A DNA stretch of 64,000 nt, from positions 150,644 through 214,643 of the forward strand of contig CASDSU010000031.1 in the NCBI GenBank assembly GCA_949283575.1, read 5' to 3'. Numbering within the stretch: the stretch's first letter is position 1; each line of letters begins with the position of its first letter. A program made the translations under genes and the position numbers. Below the pieces are notes generated by a model that searched no databases, was not told where the DNA came from, and was given only the letters and a program-made list of their open reading frames with translations. The stretch is from an uncultured Eubacteriales bacterium. GTDB lineage: Bacteria > Bacillota > Clostridia > TANB77 > UBA1234. Shown in pieces: positions 53,549 to 62,521 of this stretch.

Positions 53549-54455
53549 TATAGATAAGGAATTACTAAAACAGGTGACTGGTACAGATAACTTTGAGGGT
53601 GCATACAATATTAGAAAAGATGGAAAAGGTTTTGAGAGAAAAATTACTGAAAATGTTAATATTGTAAGTAAACAAGAAGCAGATGGAATTGATATTATAG
53701 TAAAAGAAAATACAAAAAATGAATTTATACATATTCCTGTAATTATTACAGAGAGCGGACTTAAAGATGTTGTATATAATGATTTTTATATAGGTAAGAA
53801 TGCTAAAGTGTACATAATAGCAGGTTGCGGAATTCATAACGATCATCATGCAGACTCTGAACATAATGGAATTCACAGATTTTTCTTAGAAGAAGGTGCA
53901 TACGTTAAATATGTTGAAAAACATTATGGTGAAGGTGATGGTAATGGAAAAAGAATTTTGAATCCAGTGACTGAAGTTTATTTGAAAGAAGGAAGTACTT
54001 TAGAAATGGATTCTGTTCAGATAAAGGGTGTAGATTCAACAGATAGGGTAACAAGAGCAGTTTTAGATGGAAACACTAATTTAGTTATAAGTGAAAAAAT
54101 AATGACTCATGGAAATCAATTTGCAAAAACATTATTTGATGTTGAATTAAAAGGTGAAAATTCAAGTACTCATGTTACATCACGTTCGGTTGCTACAGAA
54201 AATTCAAGGCAAGAATTTATATCAAAGGTTCAAGGTGATAATAAGTGTTTTGCACACGTTGAATGTGATGCAATTATAAAAGACAATGCTTGTGTTAAAT
54301 CAACACCAGAAGTTACTGCAAATAATGTTGATGCAAATTTAACTCATGAGGCTGCGATTGGAAAAATTGCTGGTGAGCAACTTATAAAGCTTATGACTTT
54401 GGGGCTTACAGAAAAAGAAGCAGAAGATGAAATAATAAAAGGTTTTCTTAAATAA
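53541..54455 (+). CDS. sufB: SufB/SufD-type Fe-S scaffold (SmsB)
   Basis: 304 residues, shorter than SufB (~460). The beta-helix core and C-terminal helices are visible, with HVECDAIIKDNACVKSTPEVTANNVDANLTHEAAIGKI as the SufBD signature. One gene serves both SufB and SufD roles in the SMS system. ATG follows AAGGAGGAAA within smsC. Confidence 0.85.
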   Translation: MDNIDKELLKQVTGTDNFEGAYNIRKDGKGFERKITENVNIVSKQEADGIDIIVKENTKNEFIHIPVIITESGLKDVVYNDFYIGKNAKVYIIAGCGIHNDHHADSEHNGIHRFFLEEGAYVKYVEKHYGEGDGNGKRILNPVTEVYLKEGSTLEMDSVQIKGVDSTDRVTRAVLDGNTNLVISEKIMTHGNQFAKTLFDVELKGENSSTHVTSRSVATENSRQEFISKVQGDNKCFAHVECDAIIKDNACVKSTPEVTANNVDANLTHEAAIGKIAGEQLIKLMTLGLTEKEAEDEIIKGFLK

Positions 54456-54482
54456 AAAATTGAAAAAAGAGAGGGATTTTGT

Positions 54483-55355
54483 TTGTTAATAGATACTCTA
54501 AAAAGAGGTAAGGAGACAGAAAAGGTTGGACTTTTAGGAATTGTTGGCAATGTATTTTTATTTATACTAAAGATAGTTGTTGCATTAGCTAGTAAGAGCC
54601 AATCAATGTTTGCAGATAGTGTAAATAGTGGAACTGATATACTTTCATCAATTATGACATTTGTAGGTGGTAGGATATCACAAAATGCATCGGATGAGCA
54701 ACACAATTATGGATACGGTAAAGCAGAGTATGTATTTTCTCTTATTATAAGTTTAATAATGGGATATTTAGCAATTACAGTGGCTGTTGAGGGGGCAAAA
54801 GCATTAATAATTCAAAGTCAGTTTGAATTTTCGTATGCTTTGATTGTTGTATGTCTCGTAACCATAATAACCAAAGTGTGCTTGTACATATATACCAATA
54901 AAATAGGGAAACAGAGCGAAAATATATTAGTTTTAGCTAATTCACAAGATCATAAAAATGATGTTTGGATTACAACATCCGTGTTAGTTGGTATTATAGC
55001 TTCAAGATTTAATGCTTATTTTTTAGATGGTTTGATTGCGATATTTATTGCTTGTAAAATTTTTATAGAAGCTATAAAATTTTTTATAACAAGTTATTCA
55101 GTTCTTATAGATAAATCTATAAATGAAGTGAAATTAGAGGAAATAAGGGAAATAATTAGAAGTTTCAAAAGCATAGATCATATAGACAAAATAACTTCAA
55201 AAGCGGCAGGAAAATCATTTGTGATAATAATAAAAGTCTCTGTAGATGGAAATATGACAGTAAATGAAAGTCATGATATAGCTGGAAAATTGAAAGCAAG
55301 GGTCATGGAACTTAAGGATGTATATGATGTAATTGTACATATAAATCCAGTATAG
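54483..55355 (+). CDS. Cation diffusion facilitator family transporter
   Basis: 290 residues. Six helices with metal-site residues SMFADSVNSGTD (helix II) and QDHKNDVWITT (helix V), then a cytosolic ferredoxin-like domain beginning near IDKSINEVKLEEI. It exports a divalent metal by proton antiport; Zn, Fe or Mn cannot be told apart. TTG start at 54483 follows GAGAGGG. Placement after smsCB hints at iron or manganese. Confidence 0.87.
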   Translation: MLIDTLKRGKETEKVGLLGIVGNVFLFILKIVVALASKSQSMFADSVNSGTDILSSIMTFVGGRISQNASDEQHNYGYGKAEYVFSLIISLIMGYLAITVAVEGAKALIIQSQFEFSYALIVVCLVTIITKVCLYIYTNKIGKQSENILVLANSQDHKNDVWITTSVLVGIIASRFNAYFLDGLIAIFIACKIFIEAIKFFITSYSVLIDKSINEVKLEEIREIIRSFKSIDHIDKITSKAAGKSFVIIIKVSVDGNMTVNESHDIAGKLKARVMELKDVYDVIVHINPV

Positions 55356-55375
55356 ATAAAAGAGGAGTTGAAAGA

Positions 55376-56053
55376 ATGAGAAAAAAGAAGATAGCACTTT
55401 TATTTTGGTTTATGGTATTAGCTGCAGCAATATGTATAGGAATTATTTATGTAGGTAAGATAAGTCAAAGATGGTATAAAAAAGTAGAAATAGAAGAATT
55501 TGGTCTTACAATATCTTATCCGAGGGCATATATTGATATTCCAAAAGAAGTAGAGAATATAGAGCAAATTGCTAATAATATAACGGCTATAATAACAGAA
55601 ACAGATGCTGATACTCCTGGTATTGCAGTAGATTTAGTTGATGAAATTATTCATGCAAAAAGTGATCTTACAGGAATTACGATATATGCAGAAGCAATAA
55701 AAAAAGAAAAAACAACCAAAACAATAGAACAGATTTGTGAAGATTATATAATAATGTTTAAAGTTTTTAATTCATATGAAGAGGTTCTTATTGAAGAATA
55801 TGAAGAAGTTACAGTTGCAGGACAACCTGCTGGAAGAACAGAAATTTATGTAAGTGGTAAATTGGATTTTGTATATCCGGGTATGATATCGTATTTGATT
55901 CCTTTAGAAGATAGAGAAATAACAATTGTTTTCTCAGGAACAAAAAAATTGTTGGAAGCAAATAAGAAAGAAATAAACAAAATAATAAATTCTGTGAAAT
56001 TTTCAGAACTTCTTGAAGATGAAATTGAATCAGGAGAAAATGTAGAAGAATAG
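55376..56053 (+). CDS. Membrane-anchored PsbP/MOG1-like extracytoplasmic protein, unknown
   Basis: 225 residues. N-terminal helix KIALLFWFMVLAAAICIGIIYV anchors it. The remaining ~195 residues alternate beta and alpha with FGLTISYPRAYIDIP and VYPGMISYLIPLEDREITIVFSG, a pattern like PsbP/DcrB folds. No catalytic motif is visible. ATG follows AGAGGAG, 20 bases after the transporter, so co-transcribed. Confidence 0.55.
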   Translation: MRKKKIALLFWFMVLAAAICIGIIYVGKISQRWYKKVEIEEFGLTISYPRAYIDIPKEVENIEQIANNITAIITETDADTPGIAVDLVDEIIHAKSDLTGITIYAEAIKKEKTTKTIEQICEDYIIMFKVFNSYEEVLIEEYEEVTVAGQPAGRTEIYVSGKLDFVYPGMISYLIPLEDREITIVFSGTKKLLEANKKEINKIINSVKFSELLEDEIESGENVEE

Positions 56054-56063
56054 GAAATATAGA

Positions 56064-56257
56064 AATTGGAGCGGTTCCTTTTTCAAAAATACAAACTATT
56101 TAATACAACAAAAAGTATTGTTTTTTGTCGCCGAGTTCTCATTTTCATTGCATCATGTTTGCAATGAAAAATGAGTTGTTTGAGGCTTAAAAACAATACT
56201 TTTTGTTGTATTTGTTGTCTATTATTAAATTTTGTAAAAAAGGAACCGTCCCAATTT
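56064..56257. repeat. Hairpin element copy B nested in an outer GGGACGG-type inverted repeat
   Basis: Inner element 56102-56212: AATACAACAAAAAGTATTG pairs exactly with CAATACTTTTTGTTGTATT; the internal loop GTCGCCGAGTTCT is identical to copy A, and the apical stem TCATTTTCATTGCA pairs with TGCAATGAAAAATGA. Outside it, ATTGGaGCGGTTCCTTTTT (56064) pairs with the reverse complement of AAAAAGGAACCGTCCCAAT (to 56257). So one hairpin element lies inside another palindrome. Confidence 0.75.
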
Positions 56258-56643
56258 TTTTGTCCTAAGATTACATAAAATTTAAGGGTAACCAATAATT
56301 AATCACCATAAAAATCGGACATAAAAAACTATATGTAAACGGCTGAAACATAATCACTAGTCAAAGCTCGCAAATGTGCATGAATACTGGAAATGAACAT
56401 AAAAAATTACTCGAAATTTATCCGAAATTTTAGTTGATTTTTGTTGTAAAAAAAAACAACTATGTTAGAATATTTATAAGGTCAAATTTGATAGACATAA
56501 AATTTATAATTTGTAATTGATGTAAAAAAACATGAAAAAAACATTACAAATTACTAGTAACTTTATGTGAATATTTACAAAGGAAAAAGACAAAAGATAA
56601 CAAATGATGAATACTAAACAAAAATACTAAGGGGGTATATAAA
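56258..56643 (+). promoter_or_regulatory. nrdD upstream region
   Basis: About 380 bases without a gene. It contains a perfect inverted repeat AATTTGTAAT (56508-56517) / ATTACAAATT (56543-56552) and very AT-rich DNA. I find no clear NrdR box pair or riboswitch. Confidence 0.35.
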
Positions 56644-58848
56644 GTGAACGTAATAAAACTAAAGAGAGAGAACAATGCATTAGATATAGCTCTAATGGTT
56701 GAGTCTGCTACAAGAACAGAAAGACAAGAATACGATGAGACAACTATCGTAGAAGCCCTAGTACGTGAGGCTGGATGTGATAGAAACCTTGCCAAAGAGG
56801 TTGCAGGAATAGTTACTGAGAGATTAAAAAATGCACAAGTTGCAGAAGTTAGTACATCTTTAATTAGATCAATGGTAAATAATGTACTATTAGAGAAAGG
56901 TTTGAATAAAGAATTAAAAAACAATTCAGAAGCTTCAATTCCATTTTATAATATTACAGAAATTATTGAAAATGCTAACAAAGAAAATGGTAATACAGCA
57001 CATAATCCAGAATCAATTAATTTAACACTTGCTGAAAGAATATTAAAAGAATATGCGTTGAAAAACGTATTTGATGCTGACATTGCAGCAGCACATTTAT
57101 CAGGAGAATTACACATACATGATTTAGGTATGATTGATAGATTTTACTGTTCAGGTCATTCGCCAGAATATGTAAAGAAAAATGGTATTAGAAACATCCC
57201 TACGATACCATCGAATTCAAAACCAGCTAACAGCGCTGCAGTTCTTGCAAGACATATTTGTTCATTTACACAATTTTTACAAGGACAATTCGCTGGAGCG
57301 ATTGGATGGGAAGCAATAAATGTATTTTTTGCACCATTATTGGTTAACATGTCATATAAAGATATAAAACAATTAGCACAAACATTAATATTTGACTTAT
57401 CACAACTTGCTGGCGCAAGAGGTGGACAAGTTGCGTTTTCTGATTTTAATATTTATGCTTCAATCCCTCATCATTATGCAAATGTATTTGCTATGGGACC
57501 AAAAGGGAAATACATGGTTACTGATGAGTTAAATGGAATTGAATATTTTGATACACAAGAAGATGCAAAGAAATATGCAGAAGAAACAGGTTATAGAATT
57601 CTAAAATACAAAGATTTTGATAAAGAATCAAGATTATTTGCAAAAGCAATTCTTGAAGTAGTTGGTGAAGGTGATGCTGATGGCATGCCATTTGCATTCC
57701 CTAAAATTAATCTTCACATTAATGAAGAATGCTTCACAGATCCAAAAACAAAAGCTTTGTTGATGGTTGCTTGTGAATCTTCAAGTAAAAATGGATGCCC
57801 ATATTTCATATTTGATAGAAATGCATTCTCAGTTTCACAATGTTGCAGATTAAAAATCGACTTTACAGAAGAAGATAAAAAATTAATAGATACTCCAGAA
57901 GAATTAAGATTTGTTGGAGGTCAAAACGTATCAATAAATATGCCTAATATACCACTTAAAGTTGGTAAAAATATAGAAGCATTCTACAAAGAGTTAGAAG
58001 CAAGGATGGAACTTGCTGCAAGAGCTAATATTCAAAGACAAAACTATGTATGGAAACTTGCAAGCTTAGAAAATACACCACTTAGCTTCTATACAAAAGG
58101 TATGGATGGAAAAGCATATATTAGATTAAAAAATATTTCATATCTAATAGGTATCGTTGGTTTAAATGAATGTGTATACAACTTAATTGGCGAGCAACTA
58201 CATGAATCTGACGAAGCATACATGTTAGGTCTTGAAATTGTATCTTTCATGTATCAACAAACGAAAGTACTATCTAAGAAATATGGAATTAACTTAAAGT
58301 TGGAAGAAACACCAGCTGAAAGTACTGCGGGTAGATTTGCAAAATTAGACATCAAAAAATATGGTGAAGCTGCATATCACAAAGAAAACAACTTTGGTGT
58401 ATATTACACAAACTCAGTTCACTTTGCTGCAGATAGTGATGTTGACTATATCACTAGATTACAAAAACAATCAAAATTCCATACTTTAGTTGAGGCTGGA
58501 AGTATGATTCATATATGGTCAGGAAATAATGTTCCAAGTCCAAAAGCAATATATAAATTGTTAGAAACAACATGGTATAAAACAAAATGTGTACAATGGG
58601 TTTTATCACCAGAATATACACTTTGTCATGATTGCAGAACAAAGAGTAATGGACTTTTAGAACAGTGTCCAAAATGTGGTAGCATCAATATAAGAGGTGT
58701 TACAAGAATTACAGGTTATTACGTGTTTATTGACAAATTTAATAGTGGAAAACGAGCTGAACTTGCAGACAGATTAAGAGAAAATATTGATCGTGAGCAA
58801 GTGGCAAAAGCCGAAGAAGAACATATAGAAAAAACTGCTATTAACTAA
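56644..58848 (+). CDS. nrdD: Anaerobic (class III) ribonucleoside-triphosphate reductase
   Basis: 734 residues. N-terminal ATP-cone, glycyl-radical barrel, C-terminal zinc site CHDCRTKSNGLLEQCPKCGS and radical-bearing Gly in VTRITGYYV. It reduces NTPs to dNTPs under anoxia using formate or a thioredoxin-like donor. GTG start at 56644 after AAGGGGG. nrdH and nrdG follow, the activase in a separate transcript after a terminator. Confidence 0.97.
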   Translation: MNVIKLKRENNALDIALMVESATRTERQEYDETTIVEALVREAGCDRNLAKEVAGIVTERLKNAQVAEVSTSLIRSMVNNVLLEKGLNKELKNNSEASIPFYNITEIIENANKENGNTAHNPESINLTLAERILKEYALKNVFDADIAAAHLSGELHIHDLGMIDRFYCSGHSPEYVKKNGIRNIPTIPSNSKPANSAAVLARHICSFTQFLQGQFAGAIGWEAINVFFAPLLVNMSYKDIKQLAQTLIFDLSQLAGARGGQVAFSDFNIYASIPHHYANVFAMGPKGKYMVTDELNGIEYFDTQEDAKKYAEETGYRILKYKDFDKESRLFAKAILEVVGEGDADGMPFAFPKINLHINEECFTDPKTKALLMVACESSSKNGCPYFIFDRNAFSVSQCCRLKIDFTEEDKKLIDTPEELRFVGGQNVSINMPNIPLKVGKNIEAFYKELEARMELAARANIQRQNYVWKLASLENTPLSFYTKGMDGKAYIRLKNISYLIGIVGLNECVYNLIGEQLHESDEAYMLGLEIVSFMYQQTKVLSKKYGINLKLEETPAESTAGRFAKLDIKKYGEAAYHKENNFGVYYTNSVHFAADSDVDYITRLQKQSKFHTLVEAGSMIHIWSGNNVPSPKAIYKLLETTWYKTKCVQWVLSPEYTLCHDCRTKSNGLLEQCPKCGSINIRGVTRITGYYVFIDKFNSGKRAELADRLRENIDREQVAKAEEEHIEKTAIN

Positions 58849-58862
58849 GGAGGAAATTTAAA

Positions 58863-59084
58863 ATGATAAAAACATATACAATGCCAAATTGTCCAATGTG
58901 TGAAGAATTAAAAAGTTTTATGAGAAGTAGTCATATATCTTATGAAGAAACAAATGTAGAGGAAGATTTCAGAGCTTTCGCTAAATTAACATCTTTAGAT
59001 ATAGATCAAATGCCTGCTGTAGAAATCAATGGAAAAGTATATTCTGGAGATATTGAAGAATTAAAAAATATAGTATCAATGTAA
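58863..59084 (+). CDS. nrdH: Glutaredoxin-like NrdH-redoxin
   Basis: 73 residues, thioredoxin fold with redox CPMC (10-13), then QMPAVEINGKVYSG (cis-Pro loop). Likely electron donor for NrdD, 14 bases upstream. ATG follows AAGGAGGAA. Confidence 0.88.
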   Translation: MIKTYTMPNCPMCEELKSFMRSSHISYEETNVEEDFRAFAKLTSLDIDQMPAVEINGKVYSGDIEELKNIVSM

Positions 59085-59105
59085 GATAAATTTAAGAGAT
59101 AGTTC

Positions 59106-59136
59106 AAAAGCGAGCTCTTTTAAAGGCTCGCTTTTT
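59106..59136 (+). terminator. Terminator after nrdDH
   Basis: AAAGCGAGC pairs with GCTCGCTTTT around a 10-base loop, then T-run. Confidence 0.85.
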
Positions 59137-59214
59137 CTATCTAAAAATATAAAACAAATGAAGAGTTGTAAATTGAATATTGCAAAAAGCATTGTTCAAA
59201 AAGGGAGGAACAAG

Positions 59215-59880
59215 ATGATTAAGTCTGTAATATGGTCAAGCATGATAGACTATCCAGATAACGTTTGTACAACATTATTTACAGGTGTTTGTAACTTTGA
59301 TTGTGAATTTTGTTATAACAAAGGATTATTAAAAGAAAAGGAATTAGATTTTGAAAAAGAAATATTGCCTAAATTATTATATAGAAAAGATTTTATAGAT
59401 CATGTAATTATTTCTGGTGGTGAATGTACGGTTCATCCAGACTTTGAGAAAATAATAAATATTTTGTACGACAATGGATTCAAAATAGGAATACATACTA
59501 ATGGATATACACCAGAGATTTTAGAAAAAATTATTGATAAAATAGATTATGTAGGAATGGATATAAAAAACGATTTTGAAAATTATAACGAAATAACTCA
59601 AAAGAAAGTTGATGTTAGCAAAATAAAAGAATCGATTGATATAATTTTAAAACAAGGTGTTAATTATGAATTTAGAACAACAGTATATCCTAAGTATATT
59701 GATAAAGAAAATTTAGTTAATATAGCCAAATTTTTAAGAGATGTTGGTTCTAAAAAATACGTTTTACAAAATTATTTTGATCACAATAAAACGGTAATAC
59801 CATATTCAGCTGAGAAAATGAAAGATATTCAGGCAGAATGTAATGAATATTTACCTACAACACTTAGAGGTATAATCTAA
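59215..59880 (+). CDS. nrdG: Anaerobic RNR-activating radical SAM enzyme
   Basis: 221 residues. CxxxCxxC in CNFDCEFC (Cys26, 30, 33) binds the [4Fe-4S] cluster; IISGGECTVHP is the second radical-SAM segment. It generates the glycyl radical of NrdD. I chose ATG 59215 after AAGGGAGG; the longer in-frame start has no ribosome site. Confidence 0.9.
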   Translation: MIKSVIWSSMIDYPDNVCTTLFTGVCNFDCEFCYNKGLLKEKELDFEKEILPKLLYRKDFIDHVIISGGECTVHPDFEKIINILYDNGFKIGIHTNGYTPEILEKIIDKIDYVGMDIKNDFENYNEITQKKVDVSKIKESIDIILKQGVNYEFRTTVYPKYIDKENLVNIAKFLRDVGSKKYVLQNYFDHNKTVIPYSAEKMKDIQAECNEYLPTTLRGII

Positions 59881-59913
59881 TAATAAAAGAAATATTAGTA
59901 GGAGTGATTATAT

Positions 59914-60129
59914 ATGATTAATAATGAAATAATACAAAAAGGATTACAAATAAATCCTTCGATGAAATTAAACGAAGATGAAGAACATGTAAAGAAAATT
60001 TTAATAGGACTTGAAAAGAAAAATGGATATTGTCCATGTGTTTTAACTATGAATGAGGATACGATCTGTCCTTGTAAAAAAATGAGAGAAGAGAGTAAAT
60101 GTTGCTGTAAGTTATATATAGCAAAATAA
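59914..60129 (+). CDS. Ferredoxin-thioredoxin reductase catalytic-chain-like protein
   Basis: 71 residues. Cysteines in CPC (40-42), CPC (52-54) and CCC (63-65) resemble the CPC...CPC...CHC pattern of FTR beta chains, which use a [4Fe-4S] cluster and a disulfide to reduce thioredoxin-like partners. The third motif lacks the usual His. Placement after nrdG and near nrdH suggests ferredoxin-driven reduction of the NrdH partner. Confidence 0.7.
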   Translation: MINNEIIQKGLQINPSMKLNEDEEHVKKILIGLEKKNGYCPCVLTMNEDTICPCKKMREESKCCCKLYIAK

Positions 60130-60139
60130 TAATAAAAAT

Positions 60140-60177
60140 ATCGTTTGCAAGTGAATTTTTTTTCACTTGCAAACGAT
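60140..60177 (+). terminator. Terminator after the FTR-like gene
   Basis: ATCGTTTGCAAGTGAA pairs with TTCACTTGCAAACGAT around a T-rich loop. Confidence 0.7.
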
Positions 60178-60301
60178 TAATTAGGGCTTGAAATACTTGC
60201 TAAATAAGGATTTGAAAAAGTTTGACAAAAAAGTGGAAAATATTTTAAAAACTTGTTGACAATAAAGTTAAACTCTATTATACTATCATTTGTCAGCTGA
60301 T

Positions 60302-60378
60302 GGAGATTTAGCTCAGTTGGTTAGAGCAACCGGCTCATAACCGGTCGGTCCGGGGTTCGAGTCCCTGAATCTCCACCA
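60302..60378 (+). tRNA. tRNA-Met (CAT)
   Basis: GGAGATT acceptor pairs with AATCTCC, followed by A and encoded CCA. D-arm AGCTCAGTTGGTTAGAGC, anticodon stem around CTCATAA (CAT), T-arm GGGGTTCGAGTCCC. Elongator Met is most likely; Ile2 with lysidine cannot be ruled out from sequence. Confidence 0.95.
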
Positions 60379-60397
60379 TTGATTAAACTTAATATAT

Positions 60398-60482
60398 GGG
60401 TAGGTGGCCGAGTGGCTAAAGGCGGCAGACTGTAAATCTGTTCTCACTGAGTACGGTGGTTCGAATCCACCTCTGCCCACCA
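60398..60482 (+). tRNA. tRNA-Tyr (GTA)
   Basis: GGGTAGG acceptor pairs with TCTGCCC, A plus encoded CCA at the end. Anticodon GTA in ACTGTAAAT, long class II variable arm, T-arm GGTGGTTCGAATCCACC. Confidence 0.95.
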
Positions 60483-60484
60483 AT

Positions 60485-60517
60485 AAAAAAGTAGTATTGA
60501 AAAATACTACTTTTTTT
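60485..60517 (+). terminator. tRNA operon terminator
   Basis: AAAAAAGTAGTATT-gaaa-AATACTACTTTTTTT just after the tRNA-Tyr CCA. Confidence 0.85.
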
Positions 60518-60762
60518 GTGCCTGAAAATAGGCTTTTTGCTAGAAACAGAGTGGATACAAGAAAATTTTGGCGAAATTTAAAATGTTTCAAAATAGTTTA
60601 CAATAACATGAAAAAATCCATAATAATTTATTATTTTGGGGATATTTTGGGGATACGATTTTTGGATATTATTACCTTTTTTATAAATTTATCTAATTAT
60701 TTATAAATATGAAAAAATTTAAGTAGCTTTTGGCTACTTTTTTTATTTAAGGAGGAAATTTT
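60518..60762. other. Boundary region after the tRNA genes
   Basis: No gene. It contains a tandem 11-bp repeat ATTTTGGGGAT (twice, near 60632-60654) and a terminator-like hairpin AAGTAGC...GCTACTTTTTTT (60721-60744). Downstream genes are accessory. This may be the end of an element integrated beside the tRNA cluster, but I see no integrase or att duplication. Confidence 0.35.
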
Positions 60763-61299
60763 ATGAGAAATAGTTTAAAAAGTTTTATAAAAAATATAGT
60801 AAATGATGAAAATTTTGAATCAATAGTAGTAAAAGAAACTACAAAAATAGATATAAACATTATTAAAAGACTAATTGTTGAGGTTTATAAGAAATACGAA
60901 ACTTATTATGAGGCAGAAAATCGAATTTTTGATGTAATTTTTAGTTTGAAAAATATAGAAAATCTTAAGGATTTTGAAAAGGCAAAAGCTGAAGAACTTG
61001 CTGAAAAAGTTAATGATGAAATATTATCAGAGTTTTTTGACCTGCTTAATGGCGATGTTATCACAGATATAATATATTTCTTAATGAAAAATAAGATTAA
61101 GTTCTTTGAAAAAGAGCTAAAATATAAATATGATGAAATAGAGGCAGATAATGAAACTTTAAGGAATATTGCAGAAGAGGCACAAAGTAATGCTACATCT
61201 AGCTGGATTTGTGAAAAAGATGAAAATGATTTAATATTTTACAATAGAATTATTGAAGCTTTAAACGAATCTATGGAATATTATCTTAAAAATAGATAA
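60763..61299 (+). CDS. Hypothetical acidic helical protein
   Basis: 178 residues, Lys/Glu/Asn-rich, no signal peptide or membrane helix, predicted mostly alpha-helical. ATG follows AAGGAGGAA. No family recognised. First of the accessory block; 12 bases from the peptidase-like gene. Confidence 0.55.
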   Translation: MRNSLKSFIKNIVNDENFESIVVKETTKIDINIIKRLIVEVYKKYETYYEAENRIFDVIFSLKNIENLKDFEKAKAEELAEKVNDEILSEFFDLLNGDVITDIIYFLMKNKIKFFEKELKYKYDEIEADNETLRNIAEEAQSNATSSWICEKDENDLIFYNRIIEALNESMEYYLKNR

Positions 61300-61311
61300 G
61301 CGAGGTAAAAT

Positions 61312-62028
61312 GTGAATATTGTAAAAATGTTAATATTTATTCTCGTTCTTATTCTTATGTGTGGTAGTGTTAAGGCAAATGAAATATCAGTAGAGAGCTC
61401 AGTTCAAAACGAATTGGGCTTTTTTTTATGCCTCGAAGATGGATTTTCGATTAAATATACTGCTGTTAATAAGAAATCTGTTAATAAAATTAGCAAATAT
61501 TTGAGTATTTTACCTGCTGAAATGAAAAAAGGAATTGAAGAAATTGTTTTAAATCCAGAAAAAAATGGAAATGTAGCAGGAATTACTAAAAATGAAGTTA
61601 TTTATCTATATGACTATGAACAATATGATGCTTCGACACAGAAATATATAATTTTGCACGAGGTTGGTCATATTTGGGGAAATCACTTAATAAGCATGAA
61701 GTTACTTGACTATGAATATACAGATTATTCAGAAGCTGTTAAAAAGGACAATAATTATATTACAGAATATTCAAGGAAATATATAGTTAATAAACAAAGG
61801 TATTCAGAGGATTTTGCTGATGCAGTTGCAGAATACTTATTAAATAAGGATAAATTCACTAAAAAATATGAAAATAGGGCTAAATATATCGAAGATTTAG
61901 TCAAAAGTCATAAAGAGATAGAAAGAAAAGAATTTATAGAATGTATGAAAGAGAAATGTAAGTTTCTTGAATATTTAGCAAATAGGATATGTCAAATGGT
62001 AAAAATGAAAGGAATAGGTAATTTATGA
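61312..62028 (+). CDS. Secreted zinc metallopeptidase-like protein (anthrax lethal-factor-like domain)
   Basis: 238 residues. Signal peptide ending near VKANEIS. HEVGH (116-120) is a zincin site, and SEDFADAVAEYLLNK around residue 170 supplies the third Glu in a spacing seen in anthrax-toxin lethal-factor-type domains. Starts at GTG 61312 after GCGAGG. Substrate unknown. Its TGA overlaps the next ATG. Confidence 0.65.
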   Translation: MNIVKMLIFILVLILMCGSVKANEISVESSVQNELGFFLCLEDGFSIKYTAVNKKSVNKISKYLSILPAEMKKGIEEIVLNPEKNGNVAGITKNEVIYLYDYEQYDASTQKYIILHEVGHIWGNHLISMKLLDYEYTDYSEAVKKDNNYITEYSRKYIVNKQRYSEDFADAVAEYLLNKDKFTKKYENRAKYIEDLVKSHKEIERKEFIECMKEKCKFLEYLANRICQMVKMKGIGNL

Positions 62029-62438
62029 AAGAATTTAGAACAATAGAATTTTTCTTATATAACTATAAGAATTTAGATAATATGATAAAAGAAGTTGAAA
62101 AGGAATACATAGACTTAATTAGTGGCAGTGTTGCTACTTGGCTAAAAAGTCAAAATGAAGAGCAAAACACTCTTGAAGATCAAGTTATATGTATGATAGA
62201 TGACAATAGAATATGTAGATATAAAAAATGGCAGGCGTTTTTAAAAGAAATGCTTGCCTTTTTATATGACGAGTATCCAATTATGCATGAGTTTATAATG
62301 CTTAAATACATAAAACAGAAAGAAGATACCTTTATAAAAAACAGATTAAAGTTGAATGATGCAGAATTTAAAAGGGTACGAAAAGTGATTGTATATTGGC
62401 TGTGGACAAACGCATTAGATGAAAAAATAATTTGTTAA
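62025..62438 (+). CDS. Hypothetical protein, possible phage-type regulator
   Basis: 137 residues, helical and basic at the C-terminus. The arrangement (two helical blocks with YPIMHEFIMLKYIKQKEDTF, then RLKLNDAEFKRVRKVIVYWL) loosely recalls ArpU/RinA-like phage late regulators, but I cannot confirm it. Overlaps the peptidase stop by 4 bases. Confidence 0.45.
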   Translation: MKEFRTIEFFLYNYKNLDNMIKEVEKEYIDLISGSVATWLKSQNEEQNTLEDQVICMIDDNRICRYKKWQAFLKEMLAFLYDEYPIMHEFIMLKYIKQKEDTFIKNRLKLNDAEFKRVRKVIVYWLWTNALDEKIIC

Positions 62439-62521
62439 AAAGGGGGAATTTAGGTATGAATCATAATATTAGAAGTCCAACAAAATAGTTAAATAATAAA
62501 AAATTAAGGAGGAAAGAAAGT

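Noticed and set aside
60313..60591. Minus-strand open frame over the tRNA genes
   Set aside because: It consists of the reverse complement of tRNA-Met, tRNA-Tyr and their terminator.
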